DNA from: Streptomyces shenzhenensis
Lineage (GTDB): Bacteria > Actinomycetota > Actinomycetes > Streptomycetales > Streptomycetaceae
Direction of reading: 5' to 3'
DNA: 64,000 bases
NCBI RefSeq assembly: GCF_003688995.1
Contig: NZ_PENI01000018.1
Span: forward strand, 124,001-188,000
Shown here: in pieces, positions 14,979 through 22,893 of the stretch
How the letters are laid out: the number at the start of each line of letters is the position of its first letter
Position numbering within the stretch: the first letter of the stretch is position 1
Notes under the pieces: generated by a model
Seen by the model: the letters and a program-made list of their open reading frames with translations, nothing else
What the model was told of the DNA's origin: nothing
Databases searched by the model: none
Position numbers and translations under genes: made by a program

Positions 14979-16964
14979 TCAGTGCCGGGCCGGCGCTGCC
15001 AGCCGGTGCAGACGCAGGGCGAGTTGGATCTCCAGGGCGCGGGCCGGCTCCTGCCAGTCGGCGCCGAGGAGCCGTGCCACCCGGTCGAGCCGCTGGGCGA
15101 CCGTGTTCACATGGACGTGAAGGTCGTCCTTGGTGCGGGCCGGGCTCATGCCGCAGGCGAAGTACGCGTCGAGCGTGCGCAGCAACTGCGTACCGCGCCG
15201 CTCGTCGTACGCCGCCACGGGCCCGATGGTGCGCTCGACGAAGCCGGTCACGTCCCGCTCGCCGCCGAGGAGCAGCCCGAGGAAGCCGAAGTCCTCGGCC
15301 GCAGCGCCGTCTCCGCACCGGCCGAGCAGATGCAGCGCGTCGAGGCAGCGACGCCCCTCGGCGTAGGCGGCGGCCACCGCCTCGGGGCGGGCGAGGAGGT
15401 CAGCGACCGGGGCGGACGCCCCCACCGTGACCGGCTCGTGGACGGCCGTGCCGAGGTGGCGGGCGGCGCGGCGGGCCACGTCGGTGGCGGTGTCGCCGGG
15501 GCCCAGCGGCAGCAGCAGGACGGTGCCGCCGTCACGGGCGGCGGCCAGGCCGTGCCGGGTCGCGGCGAGATGGGAGGCGGCGGCGCCCAGCCGGCGCCGG
15601 GCGGCGGCCTCGTGTTCGGCGTCGGCCGCGGGCCCGCCGAGGCGGGCGGCCAGGACGACGTGCACGGCGTCGAGGTCGGCGTGCAGCCGGGACGCGCGGT
15701 CGCGCAGCAGGCGCGGGTCGCGGTCACGGGCGTCGAGGAGGTCGTCGAGGAGTTCGCCGCGGACCCGTTGCTCTGCGTCGGCGGCCGAGCGGCGGGCGAG
15801 CAGGAGCAGCGAGGTGACCATCGCCGCGCGTTCGAAGGTGCGCTGGTCGACGGGGTCGAGCCCGGGGTGGCCGCGCAGCACCAGCGCACCGAGGAGTTCC
15901 CCGCCGGCGGCGACCGCGGCGATCCAGTCGGCGCCGTGGGGCACCGCGTGGCCCTCCGCCCGTGAGGCCTCGACCGCACCTGCCGGCGCGTCACCGGTCT
16001 CGGTGAACTCGACGGTATCCGCCAGGACTTGGGAGACGGCGGCGGCCACGTCGTGCACCCCGCCGCCGCGCAGGACGAGTTCGGCGAGCCGGTCGTGCAC
16101 GTCCGAGGCCCGCTCGATCACCGCGCTGCGGTCCCGGATGATCTCGTTGGCCCGCTCCAGGTCGGCCAGGGCCGAACGGGTCTCGGTGAGCAGGTTCGCG
16201 GTGTCGATCGCGGCGGCGGCGAGCGCGGCGAAGGAGCCGAGCAGCGCGATCTGTTCCCGTTCGAAGACCCGCGCGCGGCGGTCCGCCGCGAACAGGACGC
16301 CGATGACATGCGGACCGAGCATGAGCGGAACGCCGAGGATGGCGACCAGGCCCTCGTCGCGCACGCCCGTGTCGATGGTGAGCGTGTGCCGGAAGCGGTC
16401 GTCCTTGAAGTAGTCGTCGGTGACGTACGGGCGGGCGGTCTGGGCGACGAGCCCGCCGAGCCCCTCCCCCATGCCCAGGCGCAGCTGCTGGAAGCGGGCG
16501 GCGACCGAGCCCTCGGTGACCCTCATATAGGTGTCGCCCCGGGCCGGGTCGTTGAGGCTGAGGTAGGCGACGTCCGTGCCGAGCAGCGAGCGGGCGCGCT
16601 GCACGATCGCTTGCAGGACGGCGTCCACGTCGCGCAGTCCCGCGAGGTCGTGGGCGGTCTCGAAGAGCGCGGACAGCTCCGCCTCGCGCCGCCGCCGGCC
16701 CTCCAGTTCCGCGCGGACCCTGAGCGCGAGGAGCTTGGCCCGCTCCAGCGCGGCGATCCGGTCGGCGGGCCGGCCCTCGGCGCGGGCGAGCAGCACCGGC
16801 TGCTCGTAGGCCTCGGCCGGGGCGTCACGGGCCAGCAGGTCGAGGAACGGCGTCCCGGCGTCGCCGTCCGGCGGGCCGGCGGCACCGGCCGGGAGCCCGG
16901 CGGTGCCGGCGGGGCGCCTGGTGGAGTGCAGGTGATCGCGAGACATGCTCACAGGATTCCGCAT
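14979..16964 (-). CDS. GAF-domain PucR-type helix-turn-helix transcriptional regulator
   Basis: The product is about 661 residues from ATG 16964 (alternative ATG 16946). A linker helix is followed by a GAF domain (FETAHDLAGLRDVDAVLQA, LLGTDVAYLSLND, GEGLGGLVAQTARPYV, ILGVPLMLGPHVIGVLFAA), a long central region, and the PucR C-terminal helix-turn-helix (LLRTLDAYFACGMSPARTKDDLHVHVNTVAQRL in pieces). Proteins of this type activate catabolic genes. It lies 59 bases downstream of the 3-hydroxybutyrate dehydrogenase gene on the same strand, so it probably regulates that gene; GAF ligands are often small carboxylic or aromatic compounds. Confidence 0.9.
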   Translation of the reverse strand: MRNPVSMSRDHLHSTRRPAGTAGLPAGAAGPPDGDAGTPFLDLLARDAPAEAYEQPVLLARAEGRPADRIAALERAKLLALRVRAELEGRRRREAELSALFETAHDLAGLRDVDAVLQAIVQRARSLLGTDVAYLSLNDPARGDTYMRVTEGSVAARFQQLRLGMGEGLGGLVAQTARPYVTDDYFKDDRFRHTLTIDTGVRDEGLVAILGVPLMLGPHVIGVLFAADRRARVFEREQIALLGSFAALAAAAIDTANLLTETRSALADLERANEIIRDRSAVIERASDVHDRLAELVLRGGGVHDVAAAVSQVLADTVEFTETGDAPAGAVEASRAEGHAVPHGADWIAAVAAGGELLGALVLRGHPGLDPVDQRTFERAAMVTSLLLLARRSAADAEQRVRGELLDDLLDARDRDPRLLRDRASRLHADLDAVHVVLAARLGGPAADAEHEAAARRRLGAAASHLAATRHGLAAARDGGTVLLLPLGPGDTATDVARRAARHLGTAVHEPVTVGASAPVADLLARPEAVAAAYAEGRRCLDALHLLGRCGDGAAAEDFGFLGLLLGGERDVTGFVERTIGPVAAYDERRGTQLLRTLDAYFACGMSPARTKDDLHVHVNTVAQRLDRVARLLGADWQEPARALEIQLALRLHRLAAPARH

Positions 16965-17023
16965 CGTCGGCCCGTCCCGTCCGGCCTGTGGAAAACTCCC
17001 CGGCCCGTGGTTCGCCCGGCCGG

Positions 17024-17824
17024 TCAGTGAGCCGTCCAGCCGCCGTCGAGCACGAGCGAGGTGCCGGTGACGAAGGCGGCGTGCGGGCCGCAGAGATAGG
17101 CGACGGCCTCGGCCACCTCCTCCGGTTCGATGAGCCGTTTGACGGCGCTGTCCTGGAGGAGCACCTCGGACAGCACGCGTTCCTCGGGGATGCCGTGTGT
17201 CCGTGCCTGGTCGGCGATCTGCTTCTCGACCAGGGGGGTACGCACATAGCCGGGATTCACACAGTTCGAGGTGACGCCATGGCGCGCGCCCTCCAGGGCG
17301 GCCGTCTTGGACAGGCCCTCCAGTCCATGTTTGGCGGCCACATAGGCGGACTTGTAGGCGGAGGCGCGCAGACCGTGGACGGAGGAGATGTTGACGATAC
17401 GGCCCCAGCCCTGGCCGTACATGTGCGGCAGGGCGCCCCGGATCAGCCGGAACGGGGCCTCCAGCATCACGGTCAGCACCGTGTGGAAGACGTCGGGGGG
17501 GAACTCCTCGATGGGGCGGACCAGTTGCAGGCCGGCGTTGTTGACCAGGATGTCGGTGCCGGCGGCGGCGCGTTCGGCGGCGTCGAGGTCGGTCAGGTCC
17601 AGGATCTGCGGTTCGACCGTGCCCGCCAGCTCGCGGGCCCGGTCGGCCAGCGCGGCCAGGCCGGCCGCGTCCCGGTCGACGGCGCGCACCGTGGCGCCGG
17701 CGGCCGCGAGCCGCAGCGCACACACGCCGCCGATACCGCCCGCCGCGCCGGTGACGAGGGCGGTACGGCCGGAGAGGTCGGGCGAGGGGGCGGGCGGGCC
17801 GGGCAGGGCGCTGAGCGAGGTCAT
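17024..17824 (-). CDS. 3-hydroxybutyrate dehydrogenase (short-chain dehydrogenase)
   Basis: The 266-residue SDR enzyme has the cofactor motif TGAAGGIG, the NNAG motif (ILVNNAGLQ), catalytic Ser in NISSVHGLRAS, and YVAAK. The substrate-loop sequence CVNPGYVRTPLVEKQI and the end GTSLVLDGGWTAH match D-3-hydroxybutyrate dehydrogenases, which oxidise 3-hydroxybutyrate to acetoacetate with NAD+. The residues after YVRTPLVE (IADQARTHGIPEERV) are typical of this subgroup. It is followed by the PucR-type regulator, forming a small ketone-body or hydroxybutyrate module. No polyhydroxybutyrate depolymerase or CoA-transferase gene is nearby. Confidence 0.9.
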   Translation of the reverse strand: MTSLSALPGPPAPSPDLSGRTALVTGAAGGIGGVCALRLAAAGATVRAVDRDAAGLAALADRARELAGTVEPQILDLTDLDAAERAAAGTDILVNNAGLQLVRPIEEFPPDVFHTVLTVMLEAPFRLIRGALPHMYGQGWGRIVNISSVHGLRASAYKSAYVAAKHGLEGLSKTAALEGARHGVTSNCVNPGYVRTPLVEKQIADQARTHGIPEERVLSEVLLQDSAVKRLIEPEEVAEAVAYLCGPHAAFVTGTSLVLDGGWTAH

Positions 17825-17878
17825 ACCCAGACCCTAGGCAGCACCCCGACCCGGCCACATATGGTCACGCCCCATACT

Positions 17879-18358
17879 TCATTCAAAACTCGTAGGGACA
17901 AACCATGTGGGTTCGTCGGACAGGGCCTGCTTGATCCGGAACAGCTGGGGTTCGTCCATCGTCGGCATGGCGTCCACCTCGAACCAGCCGACCTCCAGGG
18001 ACTCGTCGTCGTTGACGCGCGCCTCACCGCCGACGGCCCGGCAGCGGAAGGTGAGGTCCATGAACTGGCAGATGTCGCCGTTGCCGTAGGTGACCACTTC
18101 ACCGGACTTCACCATCACGACCCGTTCCGGGACACACCGGACGGCCGTCTCCTCGTACACCTCCCGCGCGGCGCAGTCGGCCGGCTGCTCGCCGGGGTCC
18201 GGGATACCCGAGGGCACCGCCCACTTGTGGTTGTCCGCGCGTCGGCCCAGCAGCACTCTGCCGCGGTCGTCGAGGACGACGGCGCTGACGCCGGGAAGCC
18301 ACAGCAGTTGGTGGCCCGCCGAGGCCCGGACGGTACGGATGAAGTCAGGAGTACCCAT
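17879..18358 (-). CDS. Nudix hydrolase with an altered Nudix box
   Basis: The 159-residue protein has the Nudix fold: SAVVLDDRGRVLLGRR, then the box GIPDPGEQPADCAAREVYEETAV. The catalytic REVYEE core is intact, but the Gly after EE-x in the consensus (REUxEExGU) is Ala. The C-terminal part (ESLEVGWFEVDAMP) is standard for the family. It should hydrolyse a nucleoside diphosphate derivative; the substrate cannot be told. ATG 18358 begins MGTPDFIRTVRAS, where homology starts. It lies 54 bases upstream of the dehydrogenase gene on the same strand and could be co-transcribed with it. Confidence 0.9.
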   Translation of the reverse strand: MGTPDFIRTVRASAGHQLLWLPGVSAVVLDDRGRVLLGRRADNHKWAVPSGIPDPGEQPADCAAREVYEETAVRCVPERVVMVKSGEVVTYGNGDICQFMDLTFRCRAVGGEARVNDDESLEVGWFEVDAMPTMDEPQLFRIKQALSDEPTWFVPTSFE

Positions 18359-18448
18359 GGACCCGACACTAACGGGCCCGGTCGCGTTCCTCCCGCGCTG
18401 GCAGCGGGGCGCACGGCGGCCGACGGGACGCGTCGGCGGTGCTTGCCG

Positions 18449-20056
18449 TTACGCGTCGGTGGTGCGCCGGGTGCGCGCACCCGCTGCGATCGCCCAGCCG
18501 AGCCCGCCCGCGGCGACCAGCACGAGGGCGATCTCGGGCAGGATGCCCAGCCGGGTGGCGGGGGTCTCGGAGGAGCGCAGCGGGATCTTCTGGACCAGGT
18601 AGTCCGGCACGAACATGCCGGTTCTCTGGGTGATCTTCCCGTTCGGCATGATGATCGCGCTGACGCCGCTGGTCACCGGCACGGTCACGGTCCGGCTGTG
18701 CTCGACGGCGCGGACCCGGGACATGGCGAGCTGCTGGTAGGTCATCTCGCTGCGGTCGAAGGTCGCGTTGTTGCTCGGCACGGAGATCATCTGCGCGCCG
18801 TGGGTGACCGTGTCCCGCACGGCCCAGTCGAAGGCGGCCTCGTAGCAGGTCGCGAGGCCGACCCCGGTGCCGCCGATGTCGAAAACGCCCGGCCTGGTGC
18901 CCCGGCTGAAGTCCTGGCGGACCATGCTGGTCCAGCTGTCGTTGATCGCGCCGAGCAGCGAGCGCAGCGGCAGATACTCGCCGAACGGCTGGATCTGCCG
19001 CTTGTCGTACGTCTGTGTGGGCCCCTTGGCCGGGTCCCACAGGATCTGCTCGTTGAGCAGTCTGCCGTTGCGCTCGACGACCCCGCCGACCGAGATGGGC
19101 ACGCCGATCGCCTTGGCCGCGTCGTCGATGACGAGGGACGCGTCGGGGTTGGCGAAGGGGTCGATGTCGGAGGAGTTCTCCGGCCACAGCACGAAGTCGG
19201 GCCGGGCGGCCTTGCCCGCCTCTACGTCGGCGGCCAGCTTCTTGGTCTCGCGCGCGTGGTAGTCGAGCACGGCGCGCCGCTGGGCGTTGAACTCCAGGCC
19301 GGAACGCGGCACGTTGCCCTGGATGACCGCGACGGTCACCGTGCCGTCCTCGGCCTTGTCGCTCACCAGCGGCCGGGCGGCCAGCGCGCCCGCCACCGGT
19401 ACGACCACGCTCAGCAGGGCCGCGGCGGCGGTCCCTGTGCGCACGCCACGGGTGCGGCGGCCCTCGACGGCCACGCGTACGGCCTCGTACAGGCCGAACC
19501 CGCACAGGACGACGGCGAAGCCGAGCACGGGGGTGCCGCCGACCGCGGCGAGCGGCAGGAAGACGCCGTCCGCCTGGCCGAACGCGATCTTTCCCCAGGG
19601 GAAGCCGTGGAACGGTACGCGCGCGCGTACCGCCTCGCCGGCCACCCAGACGGCCGCCGCCCACACCGGCCAGGCGGGCAGCTTCGAGACCGCGGCGACG
19701 CCGAGCCCGACGAGCGCGACGAAGACCGCCTCCACGACGACCAGGGCGAGCCAGGGCCCGGGGCCGACCTCCACGCCGGTCCACACCAGCAGGGGCAGCA
19801 GAAAGCCGAGGCCGAAGAGGTAGCCGAGGCCGAGGGACGCCTTCCAGCGCCGGCCGCGCAGCACCCAGCCGAAGCCGGCGAAGGCGGGCAGGGCGAGCCA
19901 CCACAGTGTGCGCGGGGGGAAGCTGACGTAGAGCAGCACTCCGCAGAGCGCCGAGACGGCGGCCGGGACCGGACGCAGCAGCCGGGAGCCGCGTGTGGGC
20001 CACGGCCGCGCCCGGAGCCGGTCCGGCTGGTCCACGGATGGTGCGGTGACGGTCAC
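18449..20056 (-). CDS. lnt: Apolipoprotein N-acyltransferase
   Basis: The 535-residue protein transfers the third acyl chain to the N-terminal Cys of lipoproteins at the outer face of the membrane. The N-terminal half has about six membrane helices, a nitrilase-type domain follows (residues about 235-490), and a last helix is near the C-terminus. The catalytic triad is visible: Glu in LWPENSSD (about 293), Lys in TYDKRQIQPFGEYLP (about 352), Cys in ATCYEAAFDW (about 403). Streptomyces usually encode two Lnt homologues, of which this could be either. The short basic tail ARTRRTTDA is cytoplasmic. Confidence 0.95.
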   Translation of the reverse strand: MTVTAPSVDQPDRLRARPWPTRGSRLLRPVPAAVSALCGVLLYVSFPPRTLWWLALPAFAGFGWVLRGRRWKASLGLGYLFGLGFLLPLLVWTGVEVGPGPWLALVVVEAVFVALVGLGVAAVSKLPAWPVWAAAVWVAGEAVRARVPFHGFPWGKIAFGQADGVFLPLAAVGGTPVLGFAVVLCGFGLYEAVRVAVEGRRTRGVRTGTAAAALLSVVVPVAGALAARPLVSDKAEDGTVTVAVIQGNVPRSGLEFNAQRRAVLDYHARETKKLAADVEAGKAARPDFVLWPENSSDIDPFANPDASLVIDDAAKAIGVPISVGGVVERNGRLLNEQILWDPAKGPTQTYDKRQIQPFGEYLPLRSLLGAINDSWTSMVRQDFSRGTRPGVFDIGGTGVGLATCYEAAFDWAVRDTVTHGAQMISVPSNNATFDRSEMTYQQLAMSRVRAVEHSRTVTVPVTSGVSAIIMPNGKITQRTGMFVPDYLVQKIPLRSSETPATRLGILPEIALVLVAAGGLGWAIAAGARTRRTTDA

Positions 20057-20208
20057 CCCGGGAGTCTACGGCCGGTGACCTTGCCGCCGACAACGCGGTC
20101 CGGAGGGGCGGCCCACGGCACTCCCGCACTCGGTGCTCGCCGTGACCGCCGGCCATGCCTGGGCCGGATCTCCGGGGCACCGGCCGGGCCCCGGCAGTGG
20201 TGGCGGTC

Positions 20209-20763
20209 TCAGTGGGCGGTGCCCGGTGTGATCGTCCGCAGCCGGGCCTTGATCACCCGAACGGCGGACTCCGCGTTGTCCACGGTGATCGTGAACGTGT
20301 GGCCGTCCCACAGCCGGAGCACCACGCCCTCGCCGCGGCGCACGACGACCGCGGTGCCCTTCTCGGGCCGCCAGCGATACCCCCAGCCGCCCCAGTGGCG
20401 CGGGGTGACGTGCGGCGCGAACTCGGCGCCCGCGACATGGCTGAGCAGGATGCGGCGGCGCGGCAGCCCGATGTGCCCGCAGCGCACTTCGAGGGACTCG
20501 TGGTCCAGCCTCAGATCGACGTGCACGAACGCGAGGGTGCCGAAGAGGACCAGCAGTCCGGCCGCGATACAGCCGACGACGGACATGACGAGCGGGGCGA
20601 TGCCGGAGGTCCAGGCGGACGCCACGGCGAGTTCGATGCCGAGGGCCATACAGGCGGCGCCGACGAGCGCGAGCAGCCACTGGACCCGGTTGGTGGCGCG
20701 GCCGGTCCACACCTCGGGGTGCGAGGCGTCGGCGGTGTCCTCGTCGTGGGTGTGGTCCTGCAT
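20209..20763 (-). CDS. Conserved membrane protein with a PH-like C-terminal domain
   Basis: The 184-residue product has a polar acidic N-terminus (HTHDEDTADASHPEVW), two membrane helices (residues about 28-48 and 55-80), and a beta-rich C-terminal domain with VDLRLDHESLEVRCG, RILLSHVAGAEFAPHV and a GTAVVVRRGEGVVLRLWDG segment, much like the DUF-type PH domains of bacterial membrane proteins. ATG 20763 is the natural start because the residues before it in the frame lack coding character. Function is unknown. It lies downstream of and on the same strand as the racemase gene. Confidence 0.75.
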   Translation of the reverse strand: MQDHTHDEDTADASHPEVWTGRATNRVQWLLALVGAACMALGIELAVASAWTSGIAPLVMSVVGCIAAGLLVLFGTLAFVHVDLRLDHESLEVRCGHIGLPRRRILLSHVAGAEFAPHVTPRHWGGWGYRWRPEKGTAVVVRRGEGVVLRLWDGHTFTITVDNAESAVRVIKARLRTITPGTAH

Positions 20764-20867
20764 GCCTACGAGGTTACTCAGGATTCGCTGCGCGGGTAGC
20801 GCGTTGCGCACAGTGACCGCACCGGGTTGCGGGATGCGGGCCGGCGTGCCCGTCCGGCCGCCGGTGG

Positions 20868-21653
20868 TCAGCGGGCGGGGCTCGCGGCCACCAGGACGCT
20901 GCCCTCGGCGTAGTGCAGCGCGGGCGCGGGCAGCGCGCCCGCGCGGCCGCTCAGCAGCACCGTCACGGTGCCGTCGGCCGGCGCGCCGGGAGCGGGCCGC
21001 TCGCCGATCCGGCGCAGCGTCTGGGCGGCCACCGCACCGGCGCTGCCGTGCAGGACCAGCGGCGGGGCCGCGGCGCGCTGCACGGCCGCGCGGATGCGTT
21101 CCGCGACCAGTTCGTAGTGGGTGCAGCCGAGGACGACGGTCGTCACGTCGTGCGGGGTCAGCCCGGCGGCCGCGGCGACGGCGGCGTCGATCGCGGCGTC
21201 GTCCGCGTGCTCGACGGCCTCGGCGAGTCCCCAGCACGGCACCTCGGCGACCGGCACGCCGTCGGCGAACTCCTCGATGAGCCCGCGCTGGTAGGGACTG
21301 CCGGTGGTGGCGGGTGTGGCCCAGATCGCGACGGGGCCGCCGCCGGCCGCGGCCGGCTTGATCGCCGGGACGGTGCCGATCACCGGGATGCCGGGCTCCA
21401 GGCGGGCGCGCAGGGCGGGCAGCGCGTGCACGGTCGCCGTGTTGCAGCCGACGACGAGGGCGTCGGGACGGTGCGCCGCGGCGGCCTCGGCCACGGCAAG
21501 GGCGCGCTCGGTGAGGTCCTCCGGGGTGCGCGGGCCCCACGGCATGCCGTCGGGGTCGAGGGAGAGGACGAGATCCGCGTCCGGCCGCAGGCGCCGCACC
21601 GCGGCGGTGGCCGCCAACAGGCCGATTCCGGAGTCCATGAGCGCGATCTTCAC
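20868..21653 (-). CDS. Glutamate/aspartate racemase family protein
   Basis: The 261-residue protein has all key elements of the MurI family: DSG near the N-terminus (MDSGIGLLAA), first catalytic Cys in VVGCNTATVHA, and second in VVLGCTHYELVA. The canonical DSGxGGL is DSGIGLL here, and WGPRTPEDLTERA replaces the YG-[PR]-[KR] loop of orthodox glutamate racemases. This points to a paralogous amino-acid racemase group seen in streptomycetes. GTG 21653 gives KIALMDSG, a normal family N-terminus. It is divergent from the glycosyltransferase gene with 57 bases between starts, so both promoters must overlap. Confidence 0.8.
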   Translation of the reverse strand: MKIALMDSGIGLLAATAAVRRLRPDADLVLSLDPDGMPWGPRTPEDLTERALAVAEAAAAHRPDALVVGCNTATVHALPALRARLEPGIPVIGTVPAIKPAAAGGGPVAIWATPATTGSPYQRGLIEEFADGVPVAEVPCWGLAEAVEHADDAAIDAAVAAAAGLTPHDVTTVVLGCTHYELVAERIRAAVQRAAAPPLVLHGSAGAVAAQTLRRIGERPAPGAPADGTVTVLLSGRAGALPAPALHYAEGSVLVAASPAR

Positions 21654-21710
21654 CCGGCCACGATAGACGATGCGACCCGGCGGGCCCGTCCGGTGGGGCA
21701 GACTGCGCGG

Positions 21711-22886
21711 GTGAGTGCCCTCCTGTGGATCGCCGCCGTATCGCTCGCCGCCTGGCTGTGGCTGCTGCTGTGTCAGGGCCGCTTCTGGCGGACGGACGTC
21801 CGTCTGCCGCCCCACCGGGACCCGGACGACTGGCCGTCGGTGTGCGTGGTCGTGCCGGCCCGCGACGAGGCCGCGGTGCTGCCGTCGAGCCTGCCGTCGC
21901 TGCTGACGCAGGAGTATCCGGGACGGGCGGAGGTCTTCCTGGTCGACGACGGCAGTGCGGACGGCACCGGGGAGCTGGCCCGCGAACTGGCCGGGCGGCA
22001 CGGCGGGCTGCCGCTGACGGTGGACTCGCCCGGCGAGCCGCCCGCGGGCTGGACGGGCAAGCTGTGGGCGGTGCGCCACGGCATCTCCCTGGCACGCGCG
22101 CGTGACCCCGAGTACCTGCTCCTGACGGACGCGGACATCGCGCACGCGCCGGACAGCCTGCGGCACCTGGTGGCGGCGGCGCGCACGGGAGGCTTCGACG
22201 TCGTCTCGCAGATGGCCCGGCTGCGGGTGGACAGCGTGTGGGAGCGCCTGGTGGTGCCCGCGTTCGTGTATTTCTTCGCGCAGCTGTATCCGTTCCGCCG
22301 GATCGGGCGGCGCGGGGCGCGTACGGCGGCCGCGGCGGGCGGCTGTGTGCTGCTGCGCGCGGAGACGGCCGAGCGGGCGCGGATCCCCGACGCGATCCGG
22401 CATGCCGTCATCGACGACGTGGCGCTCGCGCGGGCCGTGAAGGGCGGCGGGGGGCACATCTGGCTGGGGCTCGCCGAGCGGGTGGACAGTGTGCGCCCCT
22501 ATCCGCGGCTGCAGGACCTGTGGCGGATGGTCTCGCGCAGTGCGTACGCGCAGTTGCGGCACAATCCGCTGCTGCTCGCCGGCACGGTCGCGGGGCTGGG
22601 ACTGGTGTATCTCGTGCCGCCCGTGGCGCTGGTCGTGGGCGCGGCGACGGGCGGTACGGCGGCCGCGGTGACCGGTGCCCTGGCGTGGCTGGTGATGACG
22701 GGGACGTACGTCCCGATGCTCCGCTACTACCGCCAGCCGCTGTGGCTCGCCCCCTTGCTGCCGTTCACTGCGTTCCTGTACCTCCTCATGACGGTCGACT
22801 CGGCGGTGCAGCACTACCGGGGGCGCGGCGCGGCCTGGAAGGGCCGTACGTACACGCGTCCCGACGCCGTGCCCGACGAGGGCTGA
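21711..22886 (+). CDS. Glycosyltransferase family 2 protein, HpnB-like
   Basis: The 391-residue protein has an N-terminal membrane helix (LLWIAAVSLAAWLWLLLC), a GT2 domain with SVCVVVPARDEAAVLPSSL, VFLVDDGSADGTGELA, WTGKLWAV and LLTDADIAHAPDSL, then VIDDVALARAVK, and three C-terminal membrane helices. This matches the hopene-associated glycosyltransferase HpnB group, which is also widespread outside hopanoid clusters; no squalene-hopene genes are nearby. It likely glycosylates a lipid at the membrane. GTG 21711 starts close to the divergent racemase start; CGCGG just before it is a weak ribosome-binding site. Confidence 0.88.
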   Translation: MSALLWIAAVSLAAWLWLLLCQGRFWRTDVRLPPHRDPDDWPSVCVVVPARDEAAVLPSSLPSLLTQEYPGRAEVFLVDDGSADGTGELARELAGRHGGLPLTVDSPGEPPAGWTGKLWAVRHGISLARARDPEYLLLTDADIAHAPDSLRHLVAAARTGGFDVVSQMARLRVDSVWERLVVPAFVYFFAQLYPFRRIGRRGARTAAAAGGCVLLRAETAERARIPDAIRHAVIDDVALARAVKGGGGHIWLGLAERVDSVRPYPRLQDLWRMVSRSAYAQLRHNPLLLAGTVAGLGLVYLVPPVALVVGAATGGTAAAVTGALAWLVMTGTYVPMLRYYRQPLWLAPLLPFTAFLYLLMTVDSAVQHYRGRGAAWKGRTYTRPDAVPDEG

Positions 22887-22893
22887 GGGCCAG

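Noticed and set aside
15000..15966. 327-codon plus-strand frame opposite the PucR regulator
   Set aside because: Shadow of the minus-strand gene; no motif and composition typical of antisense.
16988..21280. Very long plus-strand open frame (1430 codons)
   Set aside because: It runs antisense to clear genes (PucR regulator, dehydrogenase, Nudix, Lnt) and its translation is low-complexity Gly/Arg/Ala without domains. Long antisense frames are expected at this GC content.
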